Shown: positions 1 through 8,586 of the stretch, one piece after another
Layout: every line of letters begins with the position of its first letter
Numbering within the stretch: the stretch's first letter is position 1
Assembly (NCBI GenBank): GCA_905215555.1
Contig: CAJMQU010000010.1
Coordinates: forward strand, 33,955-97,954
DNA: 64,000 nucleotides
Direction: 5' to 3'
From: an uncultured bacterium
GTDB lineage: Bacteria > Bacteroidota > Bacteroidia > Bacteroidales > Bacteroidaceae
Notes under the pieces: generated by a model
Told to the model about the DNA's origin: nothing
The model's database searches: none
Seen by the model: the letters and a program-made list of their open reading frames with translations, nothing else
Made by a program: the position numbers and the translations under genes

Positions 1-849
1 CATCATGGTGTTTCCTTTCTCGAAGTTGAAAGCGACCCATTCTCCTTTTCCCGTTGTCAGGAATGCGTTCATCGCTTCCAAGGCTGTCTTGTCACGACCA
101 TTCACGTAAGCGTCGAAATAGCCGTTGTTCTTTTCAGTATCCGAACTCCAGTTTATCTCAACAGCCTCACCATACGTCCTCTTTATGTCTCTATAATATT
201 GGAACACTAAAGTGAAAGGCAATTGTGTATCAAACAGGTTTACTTCCTGCACCATATACAGCTTGTCATTCTTGAAGGTGTAGCCGACGGTCGTCTCTTT
301 TCCTCCCTCCACTGAAGAACCGAACTCACTGCTCAGGACAGCGGCATACAGGTCGGTATTCCCTTCTTGTTTCTCCAGCGCGCCGCCACAGTTCCGTTGC
401 GTTTCTGCAAGGTTGTCACCCCAGAAAGAGTTGCGCACATCGCAAGCCACTACCTGCAAATCTTTCTTTATGACATCGTCTCTGTAGATTTCGCCCGCCG
501 CATCAGGATAGTTGAATAGGTAGCGTACCTTAAAGCTGACCGGGTATGTGCCCGCTTCTCTGAAGGCGTACGTATAGTTGCAGACATTATTCTCCGCCTC
601 TACGGGCAAATCGGCTATACCGCCCAGATTGAAAGAGTACTCTGCTTTCGACACGTCCGGACTGACTGACGCGGGCAAAGCAAAACTGATTTTCACAGGC
701 TGACCTACTCCCACTCGCGTACGGTCAAACGTTATGTTTCCGGAAAGTTGCGGAACATTAGCAACCGGAGTATCATCCGAAGAGCAGGCTCCCGATAAAA
801 ACACAGTAAGCAGGCATAAAGACAGCCTAAAAATTCTTTTCATCTTCAT
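1..849 (-). CDS. Putative exported lipoprotein, C-terminus outside window
   Basis: The frame is open from ATG at 849 (or the second ATG at 843) to the window edge, 283 codons without a stop, so the gene is cut by the edge. The N-terminus has basic residues, a hydrophobic stretch and the lipobox LSGAC followed by SSDD; Ser/Asp after the lipidated Cys is typical of Bacteroides lipoproteins that reach the outer membrane or surface. Residues about 35-130 alternate hydrophobic and polar residues and include AGTYPVSFKV, which suggests a PKD/Ig-like beta-sandwich. Two Cys pairs occur later (VACD, RNCGG). No catalytic motif is visible and I do not recognise the family. It is a plausible surface-exposed binding protein, but that is only inferred from localisation. 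Confidence 0.75.
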   Translation of the reverse strand, partial: MKMKRIFRLSLCLLTVFLSGACSSDDTPVANVPQLSGNITFDRTRVGVGQPVKISFALPASVSPDVSKAEYSFNLGGIADLPVEAENNVCNYTYAFREAGTYPVSFKVRYLFNYPDAAGEIYRDDVIKKDLQVVACDVRNSFWGDNLAETQRNCGGALEKQEGNTDLYAAVLSSEFGSSVEGGKETTVGYTFKNDKLYMVQEVNLFDTQLPFTLVFQYYRDIKRTYGEAVEINWSSDTEKNNGYFDAYVNGRDKTALEAMNAFLTTGKGEWVAFNFEKGNTMM

Positions 850-1066
850 TTTCTTTTTATGTTAAAAAATTAGCGGGTAAAGTTAAGCCATAAATATTAT
901 TATTAGCCGGAAAAGAAAGATGACAGGCGACAAATAGTCCGTTTGGATGCGACAAGATGCTAAATACAGGCAAATAAACCATTCATTTACCCGCATCGCA
1001 TACGCACTTTACTTGCATAAGATGAAAATGTAGCCTGCTGTAACTGTAACGATTGTATAAAAGCAA

Positions 1067-1095
1067 CGAAGGGCTTCCTCTCGGAAACCCTTTCG
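1067..1095 (-). terminator. Intrinsic terminator downstream of the GIN-domain gene
   Basis: Stem CGAAGGG-c-TTCC / GGAA-a-CCCTTTCG with loop tctc. Read on the minus strand it is followed by TTGCTTTT. It lies about 50 bases past the stop of the gene at 1147-2010. The rest of the 850-1146 gap shows nothing clear. Confidence 0.7.
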
Positions 1096-1146
1096 CTTGA
1101 ATTTTGTGTTAAACTATCCTTTTTATAGTAGTCATAAGAGAGAATC

Positions 1147-2010
1147 TTAAAGTTTGTACAGGCTCTTCTTCGGGTAATCCAGTTCCGGATTTCCTTTATA
1201 GCCTATCTTTCCGCTACCGCTGGTGCGTGCTTTCAGGAATTCGGTAGCGAAACATTTGATGCTGCCGGAACCTGCTACGCTGGCAGTAACGCGTTGAGCC
1301 TCGTAACCTTCTGTAAGTAAATCACCTGATCCGGCTACGCTGTAAGTAGCTGTTTGGGTTGTACCGGTAATAGTTGCCGAACCTGATCCGGCTACACTTG
1401 CTTCCGTGCCCATAGCTGTTACACTTTTCAGTACCATGTCACCCGATCCTGCAACGGATACTTTCAGGTTGTTACAAGTAATATTATCAGCATTGATATC
1501 GCCAGATCCTGCTACAGACACTTTCATATCATTGCATTTGATGCCACTGCCTTTGACATCTCCTGAACCGGCAATATTGATTGATAAATTGTCATTAGTC
1601 TGAAGACCGTTTTTCAGGAAGATATCTCCTGAACCGGCAACAGAAATTCCATTCAGAGTTTCGGCGGATACACGTACTTCGAGTTTCTTGTAAGACACAT
1701 TGACATTCTTCTTGAAACCTATATATAAGGTGTTGTCCTTTACTTTAATATCCAGCAAGTCAACAATATTGTCCGAGGTGTAGACTTCTACTTCGGGGCG
1801 TCCCGACTTTTGAGTAAACGTAACATCGGGGCTGCCGGCTACACTGATCTTCTTGAAATTATCTACCTTAATATCCTTTGTTACATATTTATTGCTGGCT
1901 ATCACTTTCTTACTACTCCAGTTACCTGAACTGTAGTTCTTGCTTTGTGAACACGCTGTTGTACTGAGTATTAAACAGATGCATGTGAGGAGGCTTGCTA
2001 ACTTTTTCAT
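1147..2010 (-). CDS. GIN-domain (DUF2807) lipoprotein
   Basis: Exported protein of unknown role, 287 residues. ATG at 2010 is preferred over ATG 2037 because it places a signal peptide directly at the N-terminus (MKKLASLLT..., lipobox STTAC, then SQS). The body is one DUF2807 'auto-transporter adhesin head GIN' domain: residues about 60-260 repeat the word VAGSGD/VAGSGS roughly every 16-20 residues, at least nine times, the signature of a right-handed parallel beta-helix. The family is widespread in Bacteroidetes, usually lipid-anchored, with no proven biochemical function; adhesin is a domain name, not a demonstrated activity. It is monocistronic, with a terminator at 1067-1095. Confidence 0.85.
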   Translation of the reverse strand: MKKLASLLTCICLILSTTACSQSKNYSSGNWSSKKVIASNKYVTKDIKVDNFKKISVAGSPDVTFTQKSGRPEVEVYTSDNIVDLLDIKVKDNTLYIGFKKNVNVSYKKLEVRVSAETLNGISVAGSGDIFLKNGLQTNDNLSINIAGSGDVKGSGIKCNDMKVSVAGSGDINADNITCNNLKVSVAGSGDMVLKSVTAMGTEASVAGSGSATITGTTQTATYSVAGSGDLLTEGYEAQRVTASVAGSGSIKCFATEFLKARTSGSGKIGYKGNPELDYPKKSLYKL

Positions 2011-2309
2011 AACTTCTTTAGTTTTATAATTATTCATTTATATTATTCCTGTTTATCTATTAGACGTAAGTTACTTAAAAAAGGTTGCATGCTTTTTTCT
2101 CTTTTTCAGAAACTTTTTTGGCAACGTCCGGTTACACTCTATAGATCAATATTCATGCCAGTTTTATAAAGTGTTGATAATTAGTATGTATTCTTCTAGG
2201 ATAGGTGTTCATTTTCGGACACTTGTCCGTTTTTGGATATCTAGTCATTTGTATATTCGAACGATATTTCGTTTATTTGTCTGTTTATTCATTGGGAGGT
2301 TTTGTCGTT

Positions 2310-3008
2310 TTGGAAAATGTATTGGAAGATAATGAACTTGGACGCTTTCTTATTAAAGTGAATCCTCGTGCGCGGCGTTTGACTTTCCGTACGCGGGAAG
2401 ATGCTATCTATGTAACCATTCCGCCGGGAACTACACTTAAAGAGATAAAGAATGCGATAGAAGAACTGCGTCCCCGTTTGCGGGTGGCCCGGAAAAAACA
2501 TATCCGTCCTCTGATAGACTTAAACTTTCGGATTGATACGGAGTTCTTCAAATTAAGTCTTGTAAGCGGACAGCGCGAACGTTTCCTTTCACGCTCCGAG
2601 TTGGGAGAGATGCAGATTATCTGTCCGCCTGGAGCCGATTTTGCTGATGCGGAATTGCAGGCATGGTTGCGTAAAGTTATCGAAGAAGCCCTGCGTCGTA
2701 ATGCGAAAATCATTCTTCCACCCCGCCTGTATATGCTTTCACAGAAGCACAATCTGCCTTACCAAAGTATAAAAATCAATTCCAGCAGCGGGCGCTGGGG
2801 AAGTTGTTCGGCACGGCGTACAATCAATCTGTCCTACTATCTGGTTTTGTTGCCGAAACATCTGATAGATTACGTACTTCTGCACGAACTATCCCATACT
2901 CGTGAAATGAATCACGGAGAGCGTTTCTGGGCACTTCTCGATGAATTGACGGAAGGAAAAGCCCAAGCATTGCGGAAAGAACTGAGGCAATATCGCACGG
3001 AGTTTTAA
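2310..3008 (+). CDS. YgjP-like M48-type zinc metallopeptidase (DUF45)
   Basis: Predicted cytoplasmic metallopeptidase of about 232 residues, the usual size for YgjP proteins. The zinc motif is HELSH (His192, Glu193, His196) with a third ligand at His202 in MNHGERFW; upstream SSSGRWGSC is also characteristic. A GTG at 2205 would add 35 residues (LVICIFERYFVYLS...) unlike the family, whereas TTG at 2310 follows a strong GGGAGG at 2294-2299 by ten bases, so I choose TTG; the exact start stays uncertain. The physiological substrate of the family is unknown. A long inverted repeat follows the stop codon. Confidence 0.85.
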   Translation: MENVLEDNELGRFLIKVNPRARRLTFRTREDAIYVTIPPGTTLKEIKNAIEELRPRLRVARKKHIRPLIDLNFRIDTEFFKLSLVSGQRERFLSRSELGEMQIICPPGADFADAELQAWLRKVIEEALRRNAKIILPPRLYMLSQKHNLPYQSIKINSSSGRWGSCSARRTINLSYYLVLLPKHLIDYVLLHELSHTREMNHGERFWALLDELTEGKAQALRKELRQYRTEF

Positions 3009-3030
3009 CCACGACTTGGATTACCCTTAA

Positions 3031-3133
3031 ACCGTATCTGAGCCGTACTTGCTCCGTACCAACTCCGTAGTTCCTTCGGTCAGAGGTACCTCTGAGTGGA
3101 GAATGTACGGAGCAAGTACGGTGCAGATACGGT
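3031..3133. repeat. Long inverted repeat with a 16-base central palindrome
   Basis: Arms 3031-3059 and 3105-3133 are 29 bases each with only two mismatches (ACCGTATCTG..CCGTACTTGCTCCGTAC in the left arm). The spacer contains the perfect palindrome TCAGAGGTACCTCTGA at 3080-3095. It occupies most of the 3009-3326 gap between the peptidase gene and the next operon and could fold as a terminator or cruciform; no T-run follows, so simple intrinsic termination is uncertain. Confidence 0.8.
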
Positions 3134-3240
3134 TCGGGTACGATGCAGACATGATTCTGATACAATCAATACATGGTATAGGAGTTGTCACTGTTTTCCG
3201 TGATTGTATTTCTTTTTTGAGTTAATAAACGTAAACGCCC

Positions 3241-3270
3241 TTGCGGTTTGATAACAAATGTTTATTTTTG
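3241..3270 (+). promoter_or_regulatory. Bacteroides-type promoter of the CsgG-like operon
   Basis: TATTTTTG at 3263-3270 fits the TAnnTTTG -7 box. A partial -33 box TTG at 3241-3243 lies 19 bases upstream. The ATG at 3327 follows 56 bases later. Confidence 0.6.
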
Positions 3271-3326
3271 AAAAATTAAAGTAAGATGCAAGTTCAGAAG
3301 TTTAAATTATATAATTCAAGAAGTTT

Positions 3327-4208
3327 ATGAGAAAGATTGTACTCTTAGTGTTTTGTGCGGTATATTCACTTGCCGGCTATTGCCAGAACTTTGATGAGCC
3401 GAAGGGAAAACCTACGGTATTCATTGACTATTTCAAACGCTCCAGTGATGCACCGTTCTCGTGGGTAGAGGGCTTGCGTAATACGGTGATTGAGGGTATA
3501 CAGAAGATGGAACGTGTGATTCTGATTGATGTGGATGCACAGGACGCCTTGCGTATTGAATCGCAACGCCGCTCATCTGCTAATATCTCTTCGGGTGACG
3601 ATAATGAAATGGATCGTCTTTCGGTGATGGAAGAACTGGGTGCACAGTTCATCATTACAGGTCAGGTATCTTCTATGACTGCTGCTTATAAGACAAGAGA
3701 TGGAAAGGGATATTATGATGGCTCAGTATCTTATACACTGAAAGTTATCAATCCGAAGAACGGTACATTGATCGGTACAAAGACGTTCCAGCATAGCGGA
3801 TTGACCGGAGGAACCGGTGGCAATAAAGAAGAAGCCATAGCCAACACTATCAAAAGTGCGGTATACAGTATGCGCGACTTTGTGGATGAATACTTCAAAA
3901 TGGAAGGAACTATCCTTGAAGTAAACAGCGAGAAGAAAGGTAAGGCAGAGGAAGTGTACATTAACCTCGGTTCTATGAATGGCGTGAAAGAAGCGCAGAA
4001 ATTTACAGTTTATGCCATACGTGAAGTTGCCGGACGCGAAGCCAAGAAGGAAATCGGCCGTTTGACCGTGAAGGCGGTTGAAGGAGATGATATCTCTTTG
4101 TGTAAGGTGCAGAAGGGTGGTGAAGAAATCATGAAAGCCATCCGTGATGAGCAACCGATAAAGATTGTTTCCCGCGAACAGACATTGATGGGTGGGCTGT
4201 TCAACTAA
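3327..4208 (+). CDS. CsgG/FlgT-like exported protein
   Basis: Predicted envelope protein of 293 residues, first in a run of four co-directional genes with gaps under 20 bases or overlaps. It has an N-terminal signal peptide ending near GYCQ; the Cys is not in a proper lipobox. Residues about 25-190 look like the CsgG/LpoB fold: VFIDYFKRSSDAPF, the patch MERVILIDVDAQDALRIE, LGAQFIITGQVSS. Residues about 195-285 resemble the C-terminal domain of Vibrio FlgT (EVYINLGSMNGVKEAQKFTVY, then IGRLTVKAVEGDDISLCKV). CsgG-family proteins form outer-membrane channels or sense the periplasm; FlgT belongs to the flagellar H-ring. No flagellar genes are seen here, so the job is unknown; the family assignment is inferred from pattern only. 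Confidence 0.65.
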   Translation: MRKIVLLVFCAVYSLAGYCQNFDEPKGKPTVFIDYFKRSSDAPFSWVEGLRNTVIEGIQKMERVILIDVDAQDALRIESQRRSSANISSGDDNEMDRLSVMEELGAQFIITGQVSSMTAAYKTRDGKGYYDGSVSYTLKVINPKNGTLIGTKTFQHSGLTGGTGGNKEEAIANTIKSAVYSMRDFVDEYFKMEGTILEVNSEKKGKAEEVYINLGSMNGVKEAQKFTVYAIREVAGREAKKEIGRLTVKAVEGDDISLCKVQKGGEEIMKAIRDEQPIKIVSREQTLMGGLFN

Positions 4209-4226
4209 TCCAAAAATACAGCTATT

Positions 4227-5489
4227 ATGAAGCATTGTTTTATGTTTCTTTTGGGAATAATTCTGTCCGCTACTCTTTGCGGACAGAATTATTCCAGTGA
4301 AGTGGTTTTTCTGCAACAGCGGGGAAACACATTGACGGTCCGTGCCCTGGGTATCAGTGAGAAGAAGAAAGAGGCGGCAAATATGGCATTGAAGTCTGCC
4401 TTCTATACCTTATTCTATACGGGGGTGGATGGAGTCAATAAAGGAAATCCGATGATTTCTACTGCAAAGCCTGACTATGACCGCCGTTTTTTCGATGAAA
4501 ACCGTTATTCCGTGTTTGTTAAGGACTACACTATTACGGAGGGACCGGAAAAACAAGGTAAGCAATACCGCTGCATGGTGGAAATGACTATTCTATTCGA
4601 TGCTTTGCAGAAAGACCTGAACCGGAATAAGGTGCAGACTAATCTTGGTATGGCAGTGGGTACCCCTGGCAGTCAGGTAAGTTTGCCTACAGTGACGGTG
4701 GTTCCTTATACCAGGGAAGATGAAGACATACGTGCTATTCTTGACCATAACCAGATGTTGAGTTATGCCGTGAGCAAGATGACCAGTGAGTTCAGTTCAC
4801 GCGGATATAAGACGAAAGATTTCCTTGCCCAACTGAAACGGGCGAAACGGAATGACGTGCTGACGGCCGGTACTCAATCTGATGCCGTAACTAAGATGAT
4901 TCAGAATATGGGTGCGGATATCATTGTGACTGCCAAAGTAATGACAACCACTGATGCAAGACGCCAAAGCGAAGTGTCGCTGGAACTGACGGCAACTGAA
5001 TTTCAGACGGCAGGCAATCTGGCAAGCGCCACTTTCCAAAGTGGTAAATATGTCACCACAGATACCATCAAGCTGACGGACTATGCTCTTAAAAAGGTAA
5101 AAGATGAGTTTTTTACCAAGTTGCAGGCTTCCTTCAATGACATTGTGAAGAATGGCCGTGAAATGGCTATCCAAATGGTACTGGCAAAGTCCATCACTGA
5201 CTGGGACTTTGACCAGCCGTTGCCCGATGGAAGCGCAAGTTTCAAGACCGTATTGGAAGACTGGTTGCAGGTTCACGCCTTGAATGGCGTTTACGATATG
5301 AGCCGCAGCAACGACAAGGTGATCGATATGTCCGTACAAGTGCCTATTTGGGATGAAGCGCAGGGACGCGCTTATACCATTTCCCGCTTCAGTACCGAAC
5401 TGAAGAACTTCCTCGATGAAAAATTAGGGGGAGAATATGTTGCTTCTGTAGTTACAATGGGGCAAGGGTTGACTGTAACCATTAAATAA
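4227..5489 (+). CDS. DUF6175-like exported protein
   Basis: A 420-residue protein with a signal peptide (MKHCFMFLLGIILSATLCGQ) beginning 18 bases after the preceding gene. The start of the mature part, GNTLTVRALGISEKKKEAANMALKSAFYTLFY, has the pattern of short exported proteins in which an amphipathic helix follows a strand with an Ala-rich repeat, also seen in LPP20-type proteins. Residues about 150-260 (PTVTVVPYTREDEDIRAIL..., MGADIIVTAKVMTTT) again resemble the CsgG-like fold of the upstream gene, suggesting related partners. I place it near the DUF6175 family from memory. No enzyme motif is visible. It probably acts in the periplasm or at the outer membrane with its neighbours. Confidence 0.55.
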   Translation: MKHCFMFLLGIILSATLCGQNYSSEVVFLQQRGNTLTVRALGISEKKKEAANMALKSAFYTLFYTGVDGVNKGNPMISTAKPDYDRRFFDENRYSVFVKDYTITEGPEKQGKQYRCMVEMTILFDALQKDLNRNKVQTNLGMAVGTPGSQVSLPTVTVVPYTREDEDIRAILDHNQMLSYAVSKMTSEFSSRGYKTKDFLAQLKRAKRNDVLTAGTQSDAVTKMIQNMGADIIVTAKVMTTTDARRQSEVSLELTATEFQTAGNLASATFQSGKYVTTDTIKLTDYALKKVKDEFFTKLQASFNDIVKNGREMAIQMVLAKSITDWDFDQPLPDGSASFKTVLEDWLQVHALNGVYDMSRSNDKVIDMSVQVPIWDEAQGRAYTISRFSTELKNFLDEKLGGEYVASVVTMGQGLTVTIK

Positions 5490-5501
5490 ATCTGCATTTT
5501 T

Positions 5502-6635
5502 ATGAAGAAGAATAGATTTCTATGGGCTTTACTGTTGCTCGTTTCGCTGGGGGCGGCGGCACAGGATAACATTCATTTTGTGGCGGGTACGCCCACGCAG
5601 AAGGGATTAAGCCAGAAGAACATGGATGCACTGAAGTTGAAAGTGGAGCAAATTATTGCCCGCAATAATGCCGGAAGTGCTTCACTTTACAATGCGTTCG
5701 TCATTCAGCCCGAACTTGTTCTCGGAGAGACGAAGAAGACGGAAGGATTGCTGCGGGATGTGACGCTGGTTACAGGTGAATTTTCATTGACCGCCCGTAA
5801 TAAGTATGACGACAGTGTATATGGAACGGCCGTTATCGAGGTACAGGGAGACGCTACCGGAAGTAAGGACGATGCGATTGCTTCGCTTATCTCAGGTATC
5901 AAGGTTACCGATCCGGCTTTTGTGCGTTTCATCCGCACTACACGTAAGCGTATTGCTGATTTCTATCAGCAGAATTGTTCTGTCATCATTAAGAAAGCGG
6001 AGGTGCTGATAGATGCCGGGTTGCTGAATGAAGCTGCGGATTATTTGTCTATAGTTCCTGAAACGGTGTCTTGCTATGATGAAGTGTTGGTTATATTGCA
6101 AAAAATAGGGAAGCAGGAGCCGCAAGAATCGCCTGTTGCTCCTGAACCTGCTCCCGAAGAACCGGCTTCTCCTGAACCTGCTCCGGAAGTGCTGCCTACC
6201 CCTGTTGCAGAGCCTGTGACGTCTTCCGAACCGGTTGCCGTGCAGCCGGAGAAAGCTCCTTTGCCCGAATGTAAGATTTCGGTTTCCTGCAATGACCTTT
6301 CTTTCGAACTGGTGTCTTGTGAAGGTAATGAAACGGCTGAAAGTATTCGCGTCTATGTCCGTTTCACCAATACAGGTGTAACGAATAACAGTGCGACTAT
6401 TCGTATGACTTCGGCGATTGATCCGGATGGTGCGACTTTTACTAATTTTTCTCAGATAGAGACGAATGGCTGTACTTCCTGGACCTATGGAAACAAGATG
6501 CCGAAAGGTGTCAGAATAGGTAAGGTGTTCGAAATCAAAGGTGTCAGTACTCCTTGTACTACTCTTTCGTATGTAGAAATGACAGTGGATAATTGTAAAG
6601 TGATTATCCATAATCTGCCCGTTGATTGGAAATAA
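5502..6635 (+). CDS. Exported protein with Pro/Glu-rich linker
   Basis: I do not recognise this 377-residue protein. It has a signal peptide ending at GAAAQ, an N-terminal domain to about residue 205 containing TQKGLSQKNMDALKLKVEQII and a second helical segment ending in a tetratrico-like pair (AEVLIDAGLLNEAADYLSIV), then a flexible linker of EPAPEEPASPEPAPE-type repeats (about 208-255), and a C-terminal Cys-containing beta domain (CKISVSCNDLSFELVSCEG...). The same N-terminal logic (oxidation-resistant, no catalytic motif) fits a structural envelope part. It starts 13 bases after the preceding stop and ends just before the next gene's start, so it is almost surely in the same transcript. Confidence 0.6.
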   Translation: MKKNRFLWALLLLVSLGAAAQDNIHFVAGTPTQKGLSQKNMDALKLKVEQIIARNNAGSASLYNAFVIQPELVLGETKKTEGLLRDVTLVTGEFSLTARNKYDDSVYGTAVIEVQGDATGSKDDAIASLISGIKVTDPAFVRFIRTTRKRIADFYQQNCSVIIKKAEVLIDAGLLNEAADYLSIVPETVSCYDEVLVILQKIGKQEPQESPVAPEPAPEEPASPEPAPEVLPTPVAEPVTSSEPVAVQPEKAPLPECKISVSCNDLSFELVSCEGNETAESIRVYVRFTNTGVTNNSATIRMTSAIDPDGATFTNFSQIETNGCTSWTYGNKMPKGVRIGKVFEIKGVSTPCTTLSYVEMTVDNCKVIIHNLPVDWK

Positions 6636-6652
6636 AGAAAGGAAAACCGCTT

Positions 6653-7597
6653 ATGAAGATGAAAAGAATAGGGATTACGGTTGTCTTGCTTTTCTGTATG
6701 GGAACAGTTTCATTGTTTGCCCAGGCATATAAAGTCGTTGAAAAGAGTGATAAGAAAGCTCCCGTCTGGTATGAGTCTGCGGAGTCCGGCTATATCGTGG
6801 CTTCTGCGGAAATTGGTTCGATGGAAGAGGCACGTCAGCAATGCCTGGAAAGCGTGAAGCGCCAGATTATTCAGGCTGTGGCACAGAATATCGAGTTCTC
6901 GGATTCACATACTGTGAAACAGACTTCCGGCAACGGTGACCGTATCACGGAGTTTGTCGATCAGTATATGGCCGAAGGCTCTACCCGTGCGGCTTCTTTG
7001 CCGTTTATCAAGGGGATCTCACTTTCTAAAGTTGATGGTTCGTACTGGGAGAAGCGCCGTGATAAGAAGTCTGGTAAGATAACGTACGCTTATGCGATAC
7101 GTTATCCTTTCCCTGAAAGTGAACATAAAGCGTTGGTTCGTCAGTTCGAAGAGCAGGATCGTGCGATGGAGGACTTAATAAAGAAAATGGAAGAACATAT
7201 TTCCGATATCTCTTCTGTAGAAGAAATAGACCAATGCATCACTAAAATGCGTCCTGCCGTAGAATACTTTTTCGATAAGACACGCCGTGAATGGGCGGAA
7301 GGGGTTGTTCAAAACTACCGGAAGTTGCCAACATTTATCACTGCCGAAGGAAAGTCGGACGGCAAGGATGCTTACATAGTCTCCTTATTTATAAAAGGAA
7401 AGAAGATAACTACGGCTGCTATGCCGAAACTTACTTCTAACTGCGCTTCCCAATTGAAAGCTGTGCCGCGTGGCGAAGATATTCTGATAACTTATAGTAG
7501 TGAAGACTGTTTGGAAGATGAAGAAAACTTTGTGGAGCTGACATTCAGGATGCCGGGAAAATCATTGAAGCATAAGTTTTATTTTCAGGTGAAATAG
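6653..7597 (+). CDS. LPP20/FlgP-like exported protein
   Basis: A 314-residue protein ending the four-gene run. ATG at 6653 (MKMKRIGIT...) is preferred over ATG 6626 because it has AAAGGA upstream and starts directly with a signal peptide ending at LFAQ. Mature residues KKAPVWYESAESGYIVASAEIGSMEEARQQCLESVKRQIIQAV match the LPP20 pattern (P.WY....Y.V.....s.eeA...A....r..i) found in Vibrio FlgP and Helicobacter LPP20. A helical region follows (about 175-225). The same operon begins with a FlgT/CsgG-like protein, so the pair mirrors the FlgT/FlgP partnership of a flagellar outer-membrane ring without any flagellum; this is inference. Confidence 0.6.
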   Translation: MKMKRIGITVVLLFCMGTVSLFAQAYKVVEKSDKKAPVWYESAESGYIVASAEIGSMEEARQQCLESVKRQIIQAVAQNIEFSDSHTVKQTSGNGDRITEFVDQYMAEGSTRAASLPFIKGISLSKVDGSYWEKRRDKKSGKITYAYAIRYPFPESEHKALVRQFEEQDRAMEDLIKKMEEHISDISSVEEIDQCITKMRPAVEYFFDKTRREWAEGVVQNYRKLPTFITAEGKSDGKDAYIVSLFIKGKKITTAAMPKLTSNCASQLKAVPRGEDILITYSSEDCLEDEENFVELTFRMPGKSLKHKFYFQVK

Positions 7598-7638
7598 TGG
7601 CATTGATTGTTTCATTGCTTTTTGTCGGGTTATGAATC

Positions 7639-7725
7639 TTTTCACCACAGAGTAACACAGAGTATCACAGAGTTTAATCAATTTGAAATCAAAAAATAGA
7701 ACTCCGTGATACTCTGTGGTGAAAA
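7639..7725. repeat. Intergenic inverted repeat, CACCACAG family
   Basis: Left arm 7639-7674, right arm 7700-7725. The right arm reads AACTCCGTGATACTCTGTGGTGAAAA; its complement pairs with the left arm, which carries one extra ten-base unit (acacagagta), so the left arm contains CACAGAGT-like words in tandem. It probably terminates the upstream operon and/or the convergent gene at 7761-8159. A relative is at 23014-23105. Confidence 0.75.
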
Positions 7726-7760
7726 CTCATTACTTATCAGTTTTGAATCAACCGCCTGTC

Positions 7761-8159
7761 TTATTTTTGAGACAGTTGTTTCACCTCGCCATTTTCTTTT
7801 TCAAACCGATAACTACCACCTTTCTCGCTCAGTTCGAATAAAGAGAGTTGTTCCGTTGCATTATCCACAATCAGCAATGCGCTCTGTTCCGCAAAACGCT
7901 TTACATCCATACTGAACGGCTCTTCTGTGATTTTTTTATTTACCAGCACACTGTCGTTTATCAGGATCGATAGGGAGTCTCCGGTAAATCCTTTCGTTAA
8001 CGTAATGGTATATGTTTCGATGAAGTTGCGGTCTTCGTCTTTTTGTTTTTGCAGGCGCAGGCTCATATAGATGAAGATAACGACTATGAAGATAACTGCA
8101 AAAGCCAGGATGCCATTGCCTATCATAAACTGTTTGTTGGTATTCAAGTGGTGTGCCAT
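7761..8159 (-). CDS. Small single-pass membrane protein, unknown function
   Basis: A 132-residue protein with an N-terminal cytoplasmic start (MAHHLNTNKQFMIGN), one strong transmembrane helix at about residues 15-33, and a 95-residue outside domain with regular beta patterning (NFIETYTITLTKGFTGDSLSILINDSVLV...). The C-terminus is charged and lacks Cys. No family is recognised. It is convergent with the four-gene run and isolated on its other side by a 427-base gap, so context says little. Confidence 0.6.
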   Translation of the reverse strand: MAHHLNTNKQFMIGNGILAFAVIFIVVIFIYMSLRLQKQKDEDRNFIETYTITLTKGFTGDSLSILINDSVLVNKKITEEPFSMDVKRFAEQSALLIVDNATEQLSLFELSEKGGSYRFEKENGEVKQLSQK

Positions 8160-8311
8160 AAGGATAAAGTTTTAAGAATGGTACAAATGTAATGAATAAA
8201 CCCTATATTAGGTAATATTTTAAGAGTTTTGTATCTGATGAATGCACTCATCATTGGGCAAATGTGTAATTACTATCCTATGCACAGATAGCTACAAGGC
8301 CTTTTTTCTAG

Positions 8312-8386
8312 GGCTACACCCTTTGGCTGGAATGGCTACACCCTTTCAGATAAAAGGTGTAGCCCTTTTAGGGAAAGGGTGTAGCC
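8312..8386. repeat. Hairpin made of four copies of GGCTACACCCTTT
   Basis: Two direct copies of GGCTACACCCTTT (8312-8324, 8334-8346) are followed after five bases by two inverted copies (8352-8364 as AAAAGGTGTAGCC, 8374-8386 as AAAGGGTGTAGCC). Any left copy can pair with either right copy, so alternative stems are possible. It sits in the 8160-8586 gap, upstream of the regulator promoter. Confidence 0.85.
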
Positions 8387-8458
8387 TTGGAGTGGATAAT
8401 ATTTCGCTTTAGAAATGGTGGTAATTATTTTATATGATTGAGTGCTTTTTCCCTTGTT

Positions 8459-8493
8459 TTTGTATGTTATTAAACTACATATTCGTATCTTTG
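8459..8493 (+). promoter_or_regulatory. Promoter of the RiPP-locus regulator
   Basis: TATCTTTG at 8486-8493 matches TAnnTTTG. The nearest TTTG (8459-8462) is 23 bases upstream, slightly wide. The leader to ATG 8587 is roughly 85 bases. Confidence 0.55.
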
Positions 8494-8586
8494 GTTGTCA
8501 GGAATGAGAACTCTGTTCTGAATGCTATGAATAAACAGTCTTTTTGCTGATAAGATATGAAGAACAAATATCAATAAGTAAAAAAT

